NCBI RefSeq assembly: GCF_030272615.1
Contig: NC_081413.1
Location: 334,218,302-334,282,301 of the forward strand
Direction: 5' to 3'
Source: Cryptomeria japonica
Lineage: Eukaryota; Streptophyta; Pinopsida; Cupressales; Cupressaceae
Length of the DNA: 64,000 nucleotides
Shown here one piece after another: positions 1 through 12,699 of the stretch. Within the stretch, counting starts at the first letter, position 1, and each line of letters opens with the position of its first letter. The position numbers and the translations under genes are program-made. The notes below the pieces were generated by a model. It saw nothing but the letters and a program-made list of their open reading frames with translations. It was not told where the DNA came from and ran no database searches.

Positions 1-2465
1 ATGAATGGAGGGTGATGCCATTTGGGTTGTCAAATTCCCCTAGCACTTTCATGAGACTCATGAATGAGGTGTTGAAAGAGTTCATTGGTAAGTTTTTCAT
101 ATTGTATCTAGATGACATCCTAGTATTTAGCAAGACAAAGGAGGAGCACCTAAAACATTTGGATATGGTCTTGAGAAGTTTGAATGAAGAGAAACTAATG
201 ATAAACATGGAAAAGTGTGTGTTTTTGCAGGAAGAACTGACTTACCTTGGGTTTGTGATTTCTAGAGGAAATCTGAAAATGGATGATGATAAAGTGAATT
301 CCATTCTCACATGGCCAACTCCTAGAACAATTGTTGATGTGAGTTTTCATGGCCTAGCTACCTTTTATAGGAAGTTTATCAATAATTTTAGCCAGATTTG
401 TGTTCCCATGTTAGAGACCATCAGGGGTGGACAGAAGTGCAAATTTTCATGGACCAAGGAGGTGGATGAAGTATTTGAAATGTTGAAGAAAAAGGTATCA
501 CAACAATCAGTTCTTATTTTACCTGATTTTGATAAAATCTTTTAGATTGAATGTGATGCAAGTCATTTGGCAATAGGTGCAGTACTTAGCCAAGAAGGTA
601 AACCAATTGCGTTTTTTAGTGAAAAATTGAATGCTGCTAAAAAGAAATATTCTTCCTATGATTTGGCGATGTATGCATTAGTTCAAGAACTAAAGAAGTG
701 GAGGCATTATTTGCTTCCCAAAGAGTTTGTTGTGTATACAAATAATTAGGCACTAAGCTTCCTAAATAGTTAGGAGAAATTGAGCCATATGTATATGAAG
801 TGGGTTGAGTCCATCCAGGCCTACACCTTTACAATAAAACACAAGAAAGGTGTCTCAAACAAAGTTGCAGATGCTCTTAGTAGGAGGGCACTGATAGTTT
901 CAGAAATCCAGTTGGAGAGTGTAGGAGTTGATTCCCTCAAGGGTATGTATGTTGTAGATGAATATCTCAAAGACATCTACAAGGTATGCACTAAGTTTGG
1001 TAGCCGGTATCATTTAGAGTATTCTTATTATTCAATTCAAGATGGTCTTCTTTTTAAAGGATGCTAGTTATGCATTCCTAAATGTTCAATGAGGGATAAC
1101 ATAATTAAGGAGAAGCATAGTGGTTGTATGGGGGGAGACTTTGGATTAGACAAAACTCTTGAGTTGGTGAGAATATTTTATCACTAACCTAAATTGCAGA
1201 CAGATGTCAGAAAATTTGTGGATTCATGTGTGGTGTGTCAAAAGGCCAAAGGGACAACAACAAACGCAAGACTATACCAGTCATTGCCCATTCCTTCAAG
1301 ACCTTGGGAAAGTCTGAGCATGGACTTTGTGATGGGTTTTCCAAGAACTCAAAAAGGTTTTGACAGTATTTTTGTGGTTGTTGACAAGTTTAGCAAGATG
1401 GCACATTTCTTGCCATGCAAGAGCACAAGTGATGCTACATATGTTGCAAACCTTTTCTTTATTGAAGTTGTGAGAATACATGGTTTACCCTTGCACATTG
1501 TGTCAAACAGAGATGTGAAATTTGTAGGACATTTTTGGAGGAATTTATGAAGGAAGTTAGGCAAAAACTTGTCTTTTAGTTCAACTTATCATCCCCAAAC
1601 AAATGGCCAAACAAAAGTGGTCAATAGGTCACTCAGAAACTTGTTAAGGTGCCTCACCAAGTAGCATGGTGAAAAGTGGGATTCCATCATCTCCCAAGAA
1701 GAATATGCCTATAATGATTCTATTAATAGGAGTACCGGAAGAAGCCCTTTCCAAATTTTCTATGGATCGAATCCAAGAGGTGTACTGGAATTGAGAAATC
1801 TACCCTCAACTGAACATATCAGTGCTTGTGGAGAAGAATTTGTTGAAGGGATAAAGGAGATTCATGACCAAGTCAAGATACAATTGCAGAGAAGTACATA
1901 GAAGTACAAGGAGAAGGCTGACAGAAGAAAGAGAGATGTGCAATTCCAAGTTGGAGACATGGTATGGGCAAATCGGAAAAAGGAGAGATTGTCAAAAGGG
2001 AAACACACAAAGCTCATGATGAGAAAGGTTGGACCTTGTTAAATACTCAATAAGTTTGGGAACAATGCATATTAAATCCAATTACCTTCAAATATAAGTA
2101 TATTTCCAATATTTAATATTGCATATTTGACACCATTCAAAGGTACAGTGCAGGAAGATGGTACATTCCCAATAGAAGATGTTGCAGACATACTCAAAGA
2201 CTTTCCAAGTCAAGGGCCACCCAAACTTGAAAGGATATTAGACACCCAGATTGTGAAGAAAACTAGGAATAAGGTCTACAAACAATACCTTACCAAGTGG
2301 CAAGGACTCCCTGAGGCAGGTGCAGTATAGATGGATGAAGACCAGAAGCAAAAACATGGGACTACATTGCAAGAACTTATCTCAAGTGGACTTGAGATTC
2401 AATCACTCCGGGAGTATGGTACAAGAGCACCCAAAGACACAAATGAAGACATAAATGAAGTCTAA
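1..2465 (+). pseudogene. Ty3/gypsy chromodomain-type pol remnant (RT, RNase H, integrase, chromodomain)
   Basis: Decayed retrotransposon polyprotein cut by the left window edge. A single frame starting at base 3 runs to a stop at 2463 with no frameshift I can see, but has stops at 543, 747, 771, 1065, 1185, 1548, 1662, 1899, 2040, 2073 and 2328. Domain order: reverse transcriptase (MPFGLSN at about 15, catalytic YLDD with the Asp pair at 111-116), RNase H (ECDAS near 550, ending ADALSRR near 870-890), integrase zinc finger (about 1100-1245, the second His replaced by Asp in GGDFG), integrase core (Asp at 1323 and 1512, the third acidic residue changed to Lys at 1614), then a C-terminal chromodomain-like segment (about 2205-2330). 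The domain order and chromodomain point to a plant chromovirus; the clade is not resolved. Non-functional. Confidence 0.9.
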
Positions 2466-3228
2466 AAGAGCCTAATATCACCCATGAGGTGAAAATGATT
2501 ATATGTAATAGGTTGATAGGTTTGTGAGTTAATAAGACCCTATTGATGTAAGGCATTGTCATGGTTGCATTTTATAAGCCATCATGGACAAATGACATGT
2601 GGGTCACTAGGAGTCTAATTATGAGTCAGACAAATAAATATTAGTCTTAGAAACATCAGACCAATCCTTGGAATAGGTCAAATACACCTTGGATTCGTCA
2701 AATTTGAAAAGTGCAAGTTGACAACTTTTGTTGTCATTGCAAAATGTTGTAAAAAAGGATAACTAATCTTGCATCAGTTCCAAAGTTTGAAAAGTGGTTG
2801 GAAACTATTAGGGAGGCTATATTATGCCCACTTGGATCAATTATAGGGTTGTTGTTGGCGTTGTTGTTGAAATTGATGATGTTTTGGAGTTTGGATCAAT
2901 ACAATATATTTGGAGTTTCCTGAAATTTTGTGTTTTTGTTGTTCATTTCTTACTAGTACATATTGGTGGAAGCCTGAAACCAATTGGATGAGTTAGGGAA
3001 GTCTCTTACCTTTCATTTGAATCAATTTTTAGATATTGTAACAATCGGGTTGTAGAGATCCATCAAAAACTAACTGGACTGGTCACAAACCCTGCCAGTA
3101 CCTAGGGTTTCACCGTAAAGATGCCCTTAATCTGACATTTTCACTAGAAGACCAAAAACCCTGTGGGAAAACATTAGAAGGTCCATTGTACCATATGTGT
3201 CAACTTGAATTTCATCCTCAGAATGTTA
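2466..3228 (+). other. Non-coding sequence after the chromovirus pol, probably including its 3' LTR
   Basis: No reading frame of note. Because it directly follows the end of a plus-strand pol it should contain the polypurine tract and 3' LTR of that element. No second copy of the LTR lies in the window, so I cannot place its ends. Confidence 0.35.
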
Positions 3229-4366
3229 CCTGCAACAAGTTAGTTTCACAAAATACCAATGGAAATGCTACAGGAAATCCAAACTCAACCAATGAAACTA
3301 CATGAAATACATATGAAATAAAAATACTAATATTACCTTCATGGTTTATGTCTCATTGTGTCCTAACTCCATTGTTCCTATTTACAGATGGTGTGCTCTC
3401 AGACAAGCATTGATAGCTTCCAAGATGTCATATGAAGAATGGACTGATAACTGATAGTTCACAAATGCTATAATATGCAATACTACATGATTATGCTAAA
3501 ATGCTAATTGCTATTTGCTTCAAGATTAAAACTCACGGATGCATAAGTTTTACAAATGATTTAGCTTTGAAAAACAACTTGAAGACTAACTCTCTCTCAA
3601 CTGAAGCTCTTGATTTTATAGACCTTGAGAGGATGAGATGATGTCGCTCAGATCAACGGTCGTGATCAAATCTGCAGATTTGGATGGCTGTGAGCAAAGG
3701 TGAAAGTTGAGAGAAAGGGGGAAGGAGAAGAAAAGTGTCACTCATCTCACCTTGACTGGGTTGTTGATTGAGGGAATCTAGGGATGGTTAGAGAATATTT
3801 AGGCATGAGAGGACAAGTGGACTCAAGTCCTTACTAAGATGTAGGGGGTGTTGGAGAGAACATAGAAGGAGGCTATGAAATATGTGTACGTACACAATAT
3901 TCATTAATTTTGGAGGTTGAAGATAAATGATGAATTAATATTTAAGAAATATTAATTTCCTTAGCCACATGATGGATGAGTTGGCAAAGGGAAGATGAAG
4001 TGGAGATGGAAGGTGAGTTGGATAAGAAAGATTAAATAATTTAGGAAATCATTTAATATTTGATACTATAGGATAGGAGAATAACCATTAAATATTAGAT
4101 ATTTAATTGATTGGAGGAGATAATTAAATATTAGATATTTAATTAACTTGGTTAGAAGGATAATTAAATATTAGATATTTAATTATTTAGAGGAATAGAA
4201 TATATGAATTAATTTATAAAATATTTTAATTAATTAATTAATAGAAAGACACGAAAATGAATTAAATAAATTAATCTTTTCAAATTAACTATTTAATAAA
4301 AGAATAAACATTAAATAAATATAAAATATTTATTTAATTGCTCATAGCCAATTTTATGTGTATACA
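3229..4366 (-). repeat. Tat-like LTR relic (low end uncertain)
   Basis: The high end (about 4345-4366, CAATTTTATGTGTATACA) closely matches the terminal bases of the split 5' LTR of the large Tat element (CAATTTTAGGTGTCTACA, ending 42996). The interior has the same make-up: a TATA-containing stretch near 3615 and a long AT-rich arm. It may be the 3' LTR of that element or an independent relative. The low boundary is a guess and no target-site duplication was found. Confidence 0.35.
4085..4185. repeat. Three spaced copies of an AT-rich palindrome
   Basis: The core AATTAAATAT-TAG-ATATTTAATT, perfect arms of 9-10 bases around a TAG centre, occurs with starts at about 4087, 4123 and 4163. Units are spaced 36-40 bp apart within the LTR-like region. 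Confidence 0.8.
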
Positions 4367-6507
4367 TTCAAGTCAACACACCATAAGATTTTGGTGTTTA
4401 TTTGTAGGGAGGCTCCAAGCCCAAAGAGATTGAATTAACCCTAGGCGGGCATCTATATGTGACTGCCTAAACTGAAGAAGTGGAGATCACTTGCAGAAGA
4501 CAAAGAAGATGGGATCAAGTCATGAAACCTTGGATTTGGTGGTTTGACACCTTACCCCACCTTGCAGAAGTGTTGGTTTAGTCGGGGGACTAATGCAAGG
4601 GGTACTTGCTTTGTAAATTAGACCTAATTGGCTTAATTAGGTCTGGAAGGATAGTAAGGTTATATACCTTTCAACTTGTGGTTAGATTCTAATCCTTTGG
4701 AGAATTGTGTAACTTGACAAAGGGTATCTGAATCTGCCCTTAGTTTGTCTTTTCCTTTGGAATTTTGTTAAGTTGTGTTTGGAGAACTCAACCAGTAGGG
4801 ATACTAGGCTACGTGTAGGGCTACCAGACAAATAGGATAGTTGTGAGACAAGTATCCCCTAACACATTTGATGGTCAGATCTTATGGGTGTTTTGTGTTG
4901 GTTGGACCACCAATAGATAAAATCCAATAGGTTTACATACTAGCGGTACCGAAAGATTGTCTGTCATTCACACAAGGGTAGAGGTTTTCATCCTACCAGT
5001 ACCGGAAGATACTAAACTGGTATGGATCCGGTCACACAAATTGTTGTGTGAGTTGAGTATTTGGTAGGTGTGTTTTTTACACCTTGAACAAACAAAAGAA
5101 CTTTTTAGGACATAGTAGTTGTGGGTGAGAGAAGGTTTTCATCTAGTTGTTGCCTGGCTCTGCATCAAAATGTTTTCATCCATTCTAGATCTTGTGTATT
5201 AAAGGTCGAGGTATGTGAAATAGTCACAAGCATATCAATCCATGACCATTAGTTTTACACAGGATCCTTGTCAAATGAACATGTCAACACAAACACCTTG
5301 AACACTCTTGCCCCATAACTTCATGAAAACATATCCCACAAATAGAAAATAAAATAAGATCATCATCTAAGATAAACCAATAAAATATAATACGTGCTTG
5401 ACCAATCAATTCAACAACGATACTAATATTTAATCTTTGTTGATTGTTTGTTTTAGATCATAGTAACTACTTCTAGAAATGAAATACCATGTATAAGACC
5501 AATCCATCTATTTTCAAGTGTATCATCTTTTGTATAAGAAAAATGATAGTTGATAAGTATTAATATTTGTTTGATTAGACATATCATCGGTCTAATCATA
5601 CATTAGATTGATAGGCTTGTCTGTTGTTGCATGATTTGTGAAGCTCAACATTTTCCATGTTTTGCACTTATGTCTACTCAAATATTTATCGCTGCAAAGG
5701 TATAACTTATTATGGATTGTGATTGATGGATTTTTTTATTTATTTATAGTTTTGATTGTTTCTTTTTTTTTTTGTGGGGGGTGGGGGGGGGGGGGGAAGT
5801 TCTAGCATTTTTTATTTTTTTTAGGGTTTTCTAGCATTTTATTTTATTTTTTTATGTTTTCAAAGTTTTATAATATTTTTGGAGCATTCTTCAAGACATT
5901 TTTCAATGTTTTTGAATTTTTTTAGGACTTTTTATATTGTTTTTGGATTTTTTCAAGACTTTTAAATTGTTTTTGGATTTTTCAGGTTCTTATATCATTT
6001 TTTAGATTTTCTCAGGGCATGTGAAAAACCTAGGTAAGAGTATTTCCCCTAATCAGGTATAGAACCACTTGTGTGAGTACACGATAGGTTAGAATGACTT
6101 ATTATGATAGGTGTGTGTAAGGCAAAGATATGAAACATCACCCAATTCCAAGCCATGAAAGGTATCAAAATTTCTATTATGCAAGTGAATAAAATGGATT
6201 TTTATTATGAGTAGGTGAAAAAAATTTGTTGTGATGGAAGCGATTCATATATAATTATGATAGGTAGAAGAGCCTTTGATCTCTTACACATGACACTTGT
6301 TTCCCAGGTTTTCACCATGGTACTTACTCAAAGTGTCTATTTACTAGGTTTTCACTATAGGGTGGATTATTTTTCCTTATTTAAAAAACAAATTGGTGTC
6401 ACGGAAGATTCCTATTCGCTATTTTTCCATCAAGGTGACTATTTTTTTAGTTTTTATATTTTATTTTATTTTTGGTATTTTTAAAAATCCCAACAATTCC
6501 CTGAGGG
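4367..6507. other. Gene-free stretch; T-rich downstream region of the Tat element
   Basis: No supportable gene. 4367-5300 is ordinary non-coding sequence. 5760-6000 is strongly T-rich on the plus strand, with degenerate ~30-bp units ending in variants of TTTTTGGATTTTT. Downstream of the minus-strand integrase this reads as an A-rich 3' untranslated region. No clear polypurine tract or 3' LTR junction was found. Confidence 0.5.
5775..5798 (+). repeat. Poly-G tract next to a poly-T tract
   Basis: About 22 of 24 bases are G, directly after a run of T. It could form a G-quadruplex or reflect homopolymer slippage. No gene is associated with it. Confidence 0.7.
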
Positions 6508-7336
6508 TTATGTATAGAACTTAAGAAGGTGCATGTTGTTGATGGTCTCTAGGAGCAATTCACCTTTGGGAGTAGCTAATTGACATGCATCGAATTCATA
6601 TGCAACTATGACAATGTATGGACCTAATCAATTTGGATCAAACCTACTTGACTTCTCTTTATCGATTGAATTCTTTTTATTCTCCTTTAGGAATAGGTCA
6701 CCAATTTCATAGTTTTGTACTCTAACCCACTTGTTGTATTTGTGATGGAGATGATTTTGATATACTTGTAAATGGTTTATTGTAACTTGGCATCTCTCAT
6801 CCAATAATTCTAGCTCGTGTATCTAGATATGCAATATTGTTCCTCATTTGTGAAATGTTATCATGATACCCTCAAAGATGATAACTCAACCCCTATAGGC
6901 AAGATGGCTTCATATCCATAGATAAGGGAATATAGTGTAGCACAACTAGGTGTGCAAATACTTGTTCGGAATGCCCATAAGGTGATGTTAAGATATATAT
7001 CCCAATCTTAGCCAACATCATTGGTATTCATTTTTAGGATCCTCAAGATAGTCTTATTGGACACCTCAGCTTGTCAATTGGACTAAGGGTAGTATGGCAT
7101 GGGAAATCGATATTGAATTTGGAACTTATCAAAGACTTCTTGAACATTTTTATTCTTGAAGGGGTTATTGTTATCTATGATAATGGTGAAGGGAATGTCA
7201 TGCCGACATATGATATAGTGTAGAATGAACATTTCAATTTGTTTACCGATAATGCATGTAAGAGAAATGGCTTCCATCCACATCATGAAATACTTAGTGG
7301 TGGGAAGGTTAAACTTGTGGCCATTGGTGGAAGTTG
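6508..7336 (-). pseudogene. Tat-type integrase, C-terminal two-thirds (split by insertion)
   Basis: Minus-strand integrase core and C-terminus of the large Tat element. The longest open piece (7083-7286) contains the second catalytic Asp (IIIDNN) and ends FPMPYYP; after a stop, the QAEVSNK stretch keeps the third acidic residue. Further down are the WAFRTS-like segment, a YEAILPI motif and a terminal NWLGPYIV/INNMHL region, ending with a stop at 6508. The first catalytic Asp lies on the other side of the 7.8-kb insertion, at 15165-15167. Several stops make it inactive. Confidence 0.82.
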
Positions 7337-7341
7337 GGTGG
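7337..7341. repeat. Target-site duplication GGTGG (left copy)
   Basis: GGTGG precedes the LTR starting at 7342 and recurs at 15146-15150 just after the second LTR. Five bases is the expected length for an LTR retrotransposon. Confidence 0.92.
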
Positions 7342-8544
7342 TGTAATATGGTGAAAAATGATGAGGAAAGATCAAGTGGAAATCTTTACTCCCCTCAAAA
7401 GAGGGATGAAAGTTTCACAAAGAAGCCCCTTCAATTTTTCACACATTACATTCAAAAGAGGGGTTGAATTCACTAGATCCAATCCCCAATGGTAAGAAAT
7501 TGAATACTAAGTGAATTGCAGTGAATTTGGAAAGTATTAGGAAAGTAAATTAACCCTCTTTTGTAATAGATTAGTTGAATTAAGGAAATTGAGACTAAGT
7601 GCAGAAATGACAAACAAAGATTATATCTTGAGATAGAGATGTGGGATGAAGTTGTGCACCTGGAATTAGTAGTAGAATGTCAAGACGAAGCTTCCCTGTA
7701 AATCTGAGCAAAATTTGCAGCGACTGTGTGTAAGTTGCACACGTTCCTCCGAAAAATTTGCAAGTCGAAAAGGGTTTTTCTATCTCTGAAAATGAAGCTT
7801 GAACCTACAATTATAGTCACACACCTGCAACCTACACACAAAAAAGAGAGGGAAATGTTGTTGGGATTGGGGGTTTGCCTTTAGTTCAAACCCAGTTTTG
7901 GAATTAACCAAGTGGTTGTAAAATGTTGTAATTAAATGAAAGGAAATGTCTGAAGTAAATCCACCTCAAGGAGGGGATGTAATTGAAAGTTTGATACCTT
8001 TGAAGATGAATTTTCTTGAATGGATATGTGAAATAGGATGTCTTGAATGTTGATAGAAATCTCCTCTTCAATGGTTGAATCCTTGTCTTGAATCCATAAC
8101 CTAGTCTTGAAAGGAGATTTGAAATTCTCAATGCTTGAATGAATGATTGAATGCTTATTTTCACTTATGATCAACTTTTCTTATCATCGACCTCTGTAAA
8201 TAGGAGGGGAAGTGCTCCTTATATACTTGCCAATTAGGGGTATTTAGATAATTTCTCGTCTTAGGCCGACATAGAGAAACTTTTCCTGCTTTAAAATCAA
8301 CAAGCCCAATGCAAGGGGGGACCAAAGGGGTCCCAAAATAGGGCTAGGACAAGGGCACCACGCCCCTGTCCTACCCTAATTTACGGAAGGCAGCAGCAAA
8401 AGACAGTGTAAAATGACGGAAAATGCAAGTTATTGATGACATGAGAATGTTTTAGGTCTCCAATTAGGCTTAGAGATTCGTTCGCTAATGAAAACACCCA
8501 AATGCGATTAAAAATTGCAAGGATCACAATTTTATGACGCTACA
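7342..8544 (-). repeat. 3' LTR of the nested gag-only element
   Basis: On the plus strand it starts TGTAATATGG and ends GACGCTACA, so on the element strand it runs TGTAGCG...ATTACA with standard TG/CA ends. It aligns end to end with 13945-15145, with many scattered substitutions that indicate an old insertion. The small reading frames inside are not genes. Confidence 0.93.
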
Positions 8545-8565
8545 TTTATCCCCCACTTTAGCGGG
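8545..8565 (-). promoter_or_regulatory. Polypurine tract of the nested gag-only element
   Basis: On the minus strand this reads as an AG-rich run (AAAGTGGGGGATAAA) ending directly at the TG of the 3' LTR. It primes plus-strand DNA synthesis. Confidence 0.8.
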
Positions 8566-9777
8566 AGTATAAGCGTATGCCAATACTACCAGTAAAGTAC
8601 AAGGAGACAAGATTGAAAGACTTTCACCACGTCAAGGAGGAAAGATACACCAAGCCCCCAGTGGACTAAGGATCTTACGACTTTGATTGACAAAGTAAAA
8701 GGGAAGATAAAGAGGGAGAACCATGATTGCAAATAGTAAAGTTCCCCTTACTATGAGTCATGAAAAGAAAGGATACCAAAAATTACAAAGCAAAGCCACA
8801 GTCTGCTAAGTAACTTTGAGTATCAAGAAGGAAAATGTGAGAGGAGTGTATGTCCCCATGTTAAAGCAATCATACACACCTTATCGAGAGTGATTTCTTT
8901 AAGGTAGGATACACCCAAGAGAGAGAAAGAGAGGAAGCACGTTATCGCAAGGATTTAGCCCCCAATCGAGGAATAAACCCAAGGATAATGAACACAAAAC
9001 ACCAAGCATGAGGTGTCTTTTCTTACCTTGGGGTCAGTATGATGTATGATATCTCATATATATCATGTATATGTATGCATATAACAGTCCTCATTCCCTA
9101 AAGAAAGAAAATTATCTTGGAAGAAAGGAACACATGTGTCTTTTGAGTCAACATGAAAGAGACCAAAAGAGATCTCAATGCTTTGCATTGTCCTCAAGTA
9201 GACATCACTAGGGACAACAAATAGAAGAATAGGGATACACATAGAAGAATGGTCACAAAAGAGCAAGAAAGGAGAGAGGTAGAAATCTACGATACTAATA
9301 CAGCTAGTCTAGCACGACATCCACCTCTTGATCTTGTTGATCATTATTTCGGGAAGGTGGGAAACACGCCAGAGGAGCGACATCGAGCACATTAGATGGA
9401 GCTATCACAAGATCCAAATAAGAACTATGCTCATGTGCTAAGTCACTTTGTTCGTTTCTAGGAGCTAGGATTAAGACTTTTGAAAATTCTGTAAATAAAT
9501 TTTTGTAAACATAAACATATCCATATTCATGATCATAAGCATTAGGAGTTGTATTCCCATTATGAATAACATTTTCACCTATTTCTTCATCAAGATTTAT
9601 AAAAAGAGGAGCTCTAACATGAATAGAAATAAAACCATCACATGTTTTTTGTAGCTTATGATTTGGAGATTTAGGTTCAACATCTTACTTAGGAGAAAAT
9701 GGAATCATGTCAACTATTGGTGTTTTGGGAGATTGAATAGTTTGAGAAACAACTTCATGAGCTCTAGCATGATGTTT
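8566..9777 (-). other. Gene-free 3' internal region of the nested element
   Basis: This is where pol would sit in an autonomous element. I find no RT, RNase H or integrase motif on either strand. A minus-strand frame at 9063-9266 has no recognisable features. Confidence 0.6.
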
Positions 9778-10212
9778 TCATCGAAGTTCTCTTGCACAAT
9801 GATTTCGTCTAGCCTTAGCAGAAGGCTCAGAATATTTAGGTATATTTGTTAAAGGAGGAATGTTCTCATCTTTGGTAGTTGGATGCTTAAGTTGAGGTCT
9901 TTTAGGTTGGATATGAGGAGAGGCAAGTATCTTCTCTCTATAAGAGGAAGGAGGTGGAATTGCACCATATAAAGGAGGAATGTTTGGTGTAGGAAGGAGA
10001 CCAAGTCCATCATGAGGAGGAGGTATATGTCTAACCTTAGGAGGAATATTAGTGTTGTTCTTAGGAGAAGTCATGGTTTTATCCATAAGAATAGGTTGGG
10101 AATATTCCTTAGGAGGAAGATTAGTTCTGTCCGTTAGGGGAAGAACTTCATCTTCAAGAATGATGGGAATATCAAGTGTTGGAGTTCTAGGTTGGCTTAA
10201 GGATAAGATCAT
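9778..10212 (-). CDS. Proline-rich open frame downstream of protease in the gag-only element
   Basis: A 144-residue frame rich in Pro, with many IPP/PPP clusters, Lys and Ser, and no transmembrane segment. It lies after the protease-like segment, where pol is expected. It matches no enzyme domain I recognise. It may be a spacer, a structural extension of Gag-Pro, or just an open stretch in a low-complexity region. It uses a different frame from gag, so whether it was translated is unknown. Confidence 0.35.
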   Translation of the reverse strand: MILSLSQPRTPTLDIPIILEDEVLPLTDRTNLPPKEYSQPILMDKTMTSPKNNTNIPPKVRHIPPPHDGLGLLPTPNIPPLYGAIPPPSSYREKILASPHIQPKRPQLKHPTTKDENIPPLTNIPKYSEPSAKARRNHCARELR

Positions 10213-10339
10213 ATATTTCTTTCATTTTTGATAAGATTGAAAGAGAACATCACTTCTTGGTGGAAGAGATCCAAATTGTTGAGGCCAAAATTAATCAATA
10301 GGAGCACCTAGGCTTCTTTCAGTTGGTTGAAATAAGCTA

Positions 10340-10690
10340 TGGTTAACAGTTATGATTTCTCCATTGTGGGGAAATTTTAAACACATATATTGGAGAAGAA
10401 ATAGCCTTCATGGAAGATAGCCAAGGATAGCCTAACTTCACATGAAATTGTTCAGATGAAGGAATGATAACAAAGTTGACATCTATAAATTTAGTATAGG
10501 AAGTGTGATAGAACCAATAGTAGGACAAGAAAATCCATCAAATAACTTAACAACCACATTAGTATCAGCATATATTGGTTGATGCAAATGTAAAGTATAA
10601 AGATATTATTCAATGATGACATTAACCATGCAATAGGGATCAATAAGCACACCACAATAAGGTTTGCCTTGTATCTTTGCAACTATGTAT
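10340..10690 (-). pseudogene. Retropepsin-like protease remnant of the gag-only element
   Basis: On the minus strand a segment near 10634-10660 reads VLIDPYCMVNVI, corresponding to the active-site loop of a retroviral-type aspartic protease; the catalytic Asp is kept but the following Ser/Thr-Gly is Pro-Tyr. It continues through a hydrophobic strand to HVKLGYPWL near 10420, the usual LGRPWL-like end of Tat and Athila proteases. At least one stop interrupts it, and it is out of frame with gag. Probably inactive. Confidence 0.7.
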
Positions 10691-10827
10691 AAAGGGCCAT
10701 CGGGTGCCTTAATGGTCTCACTAGGATCAAATGTGATACATGGATCCTTAGGTGTTTCTTGTTTCTCTACCAATTTAACCACATTTTGAACTATGAAAGT
10801 TAAATCAATGGGAGAGAAAGAAGTGTG

Positions 10828-12699
10828 TTAAGTCTCAATCATGTTAGAGGTATGAGAGGGTAAAGGATAATTGAAAATCTTAAGATTTTGATTAGGAGCA
10901 GCTACTGATTTGTTTCGCTTATCATTCACACCTGCCATAGATATAGTATTATTATCAATCAAGTCTTGAATCTTATATTTTAATGCAAAACATTTGTCAA
11001 TATCATGACCAGGTTGACGATGAAATTGACAAAAACAATTATTATCAAAGTTAGGTGAAGTTGCTTTAGAAAGATCAACTGGTTTTATTGGAGGAAGTTT
11101 GATAACATTTCTTTGTAACAACTGAGACATGATACTATACAAAGATTCATTCAAAGGAGTAAATTATTTATCTCTTTTGAAAAATTTAGAAATAGGAGGC
11201 ACACTTGTTGTAGAATTCACATTGTTGTTGTTTATGGTGTCATTGAATTTGATGAAGCATTTGTTTGGTTTGAAGTTCGCAAATGGTTGTTGAGCACTCT
11301 CACCCTTATCACTCGGAGCCATGGGAGTAGATTGCTCCATTTGACTCACAGTCAGTTGATAATTGTGAAGTGTTGCACACAACTACGGAAAGGAAGTAAA
11401 CTCAGAAAAGAGAAGTTTTTCCCTAATGTCTTTTTGCAAATTAGAAATAAAAATTCTTTGAATATCATTATCAAGCATTGGAAAAGAGATTTGAGATCAC
11501 AAATTTTTGTATCTACCAATGAAATAAGACACTTTTTCTTTAACACCTTGTTTACAATGCATTAAATTAGTCAAAGTGATTTTAGGACCTATATTGTTTT
11601 GAAATTGTTGAATAAAATCAGTTGCTAATTGTTGAAAAGAATTAATAGAATAAGAAGGCAAAGAACAATACCATTGTAAAGCCTTATCTCTTAATGTTCT
11701 AGTAAACAATGTGGCAAGCAATCTTTGATCATGAGCAAAGTCAGTACACAAAGTTTGGAATGTTTTGACATATGTTAAAGGATCACCTTTTCCATTATAG
11801 AGTTGCAATTGAGGGACTTCAACATGTTTAGGAGGGACAAATCTAACAATATCAAGAGAAAGTGGGCTCGCAACATCAATTGTGAGCACACTAAACTTGG
11901 ATTGACTAATTGAAGCAATTTGTTGTTGCAATGAAGACACGGTTTGAGCAAGGTTATTAATGGTTGCTTCGGTTGAAGAATTAATGTTAGACATGTTTAA
12001 TTGAGAAGGTGGTGTGATTTTATTGAAAGAAGGCATTGATTGAGAATAAGGTGGTGGGACACTATGGTAATTAGGCATAGATGATGATTGGGTAGGAAAT
12101 GGGACATTAAAAGGAGGAGAAAAATGATTGGATGAATTTCCCCCTTATGTCACATTGATTGGTTGAGAGACAATAGGAATACTCATTGAAGGCATAGATA
12201 AAGATGAAGGATTGAATGAAGAAGAGGGATTTCCCCCATGACTAATGGTTGTAGGTATGACATTTTGAGTTGAAGTAGCCATGATGTTTGAAGTGAAAGT
12301 AGGAATACTAGCCATAGAAGTGGTCAAAGTGATGGAATGAATGGTTTGTGTAGGAGGTTGTGAATAACCTAAGTTCTCAGCACAACTCTTTATAGGGATA
12401 ACATTAGAATCAACAATGTGAGAAATACCACACAATATATCAATTCCATTCTTATCACTTTGAAGCATGTGTTCTAGACCTTCAATTAATGGAAGAGCTT
12501 CACTATTAGGATATTATTGGGACATCCATTGTTGGAAATTGTCAAATTGATTGTCCAATATTGAAAGTTGATCTATAGAAACTCTAGTTAAAGCTTCTTC
12601 TTCAGGATGGGAATTGTCAATTAGGTAGGTAGATTTATTATTAGGATGGGAAGAATTGGCAATATCCTCAATTTAGAAGTCACCCAAACTAGGCTCCAT
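10828..12699 (-). pseudogene. Gag of the nested Tat-like element
   Basis: One minus-strand frame runs from an ATG at 12697-12699 (MEPSLGDF) to 10828, broken by a few stops (one just below the start, others near 12144, 11496, 11383 and 11163) but with no frameshift seen. The N-terminus is Pro/Ser/Asn-rich. The Gag core lies at about 11500-11850 (YNGKGDPLTYVKTF, then LRDKALQWY). A CCHC-type knuckle variant (CFCQFHRQPGHDIDKC) lies at about 11000-11050. This arrangement is typical of Tat/Athila Gag, which packages the RNA into particles. The few stops suggest it was intact until fairly late. Confidence 0.85.

Noticed and set aside
4372-5291. Nine-base direct repeat GTCAACACA at 4372-4380 and 5283-5291, as if flanking a 900-bp insertion
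   Set aside because: The enclosed sequence has no inverted ends, poly-A or LTR structure, and a nine-base match in a search by eye over this distance can be chance.
7904-8174. Open frames of about 80 residues in the LTR, repeated near 14551-14775
   Set aside because: They occur at the same place in both LTRs and have no recognisable domain; they are chance frames in LTR sequence.
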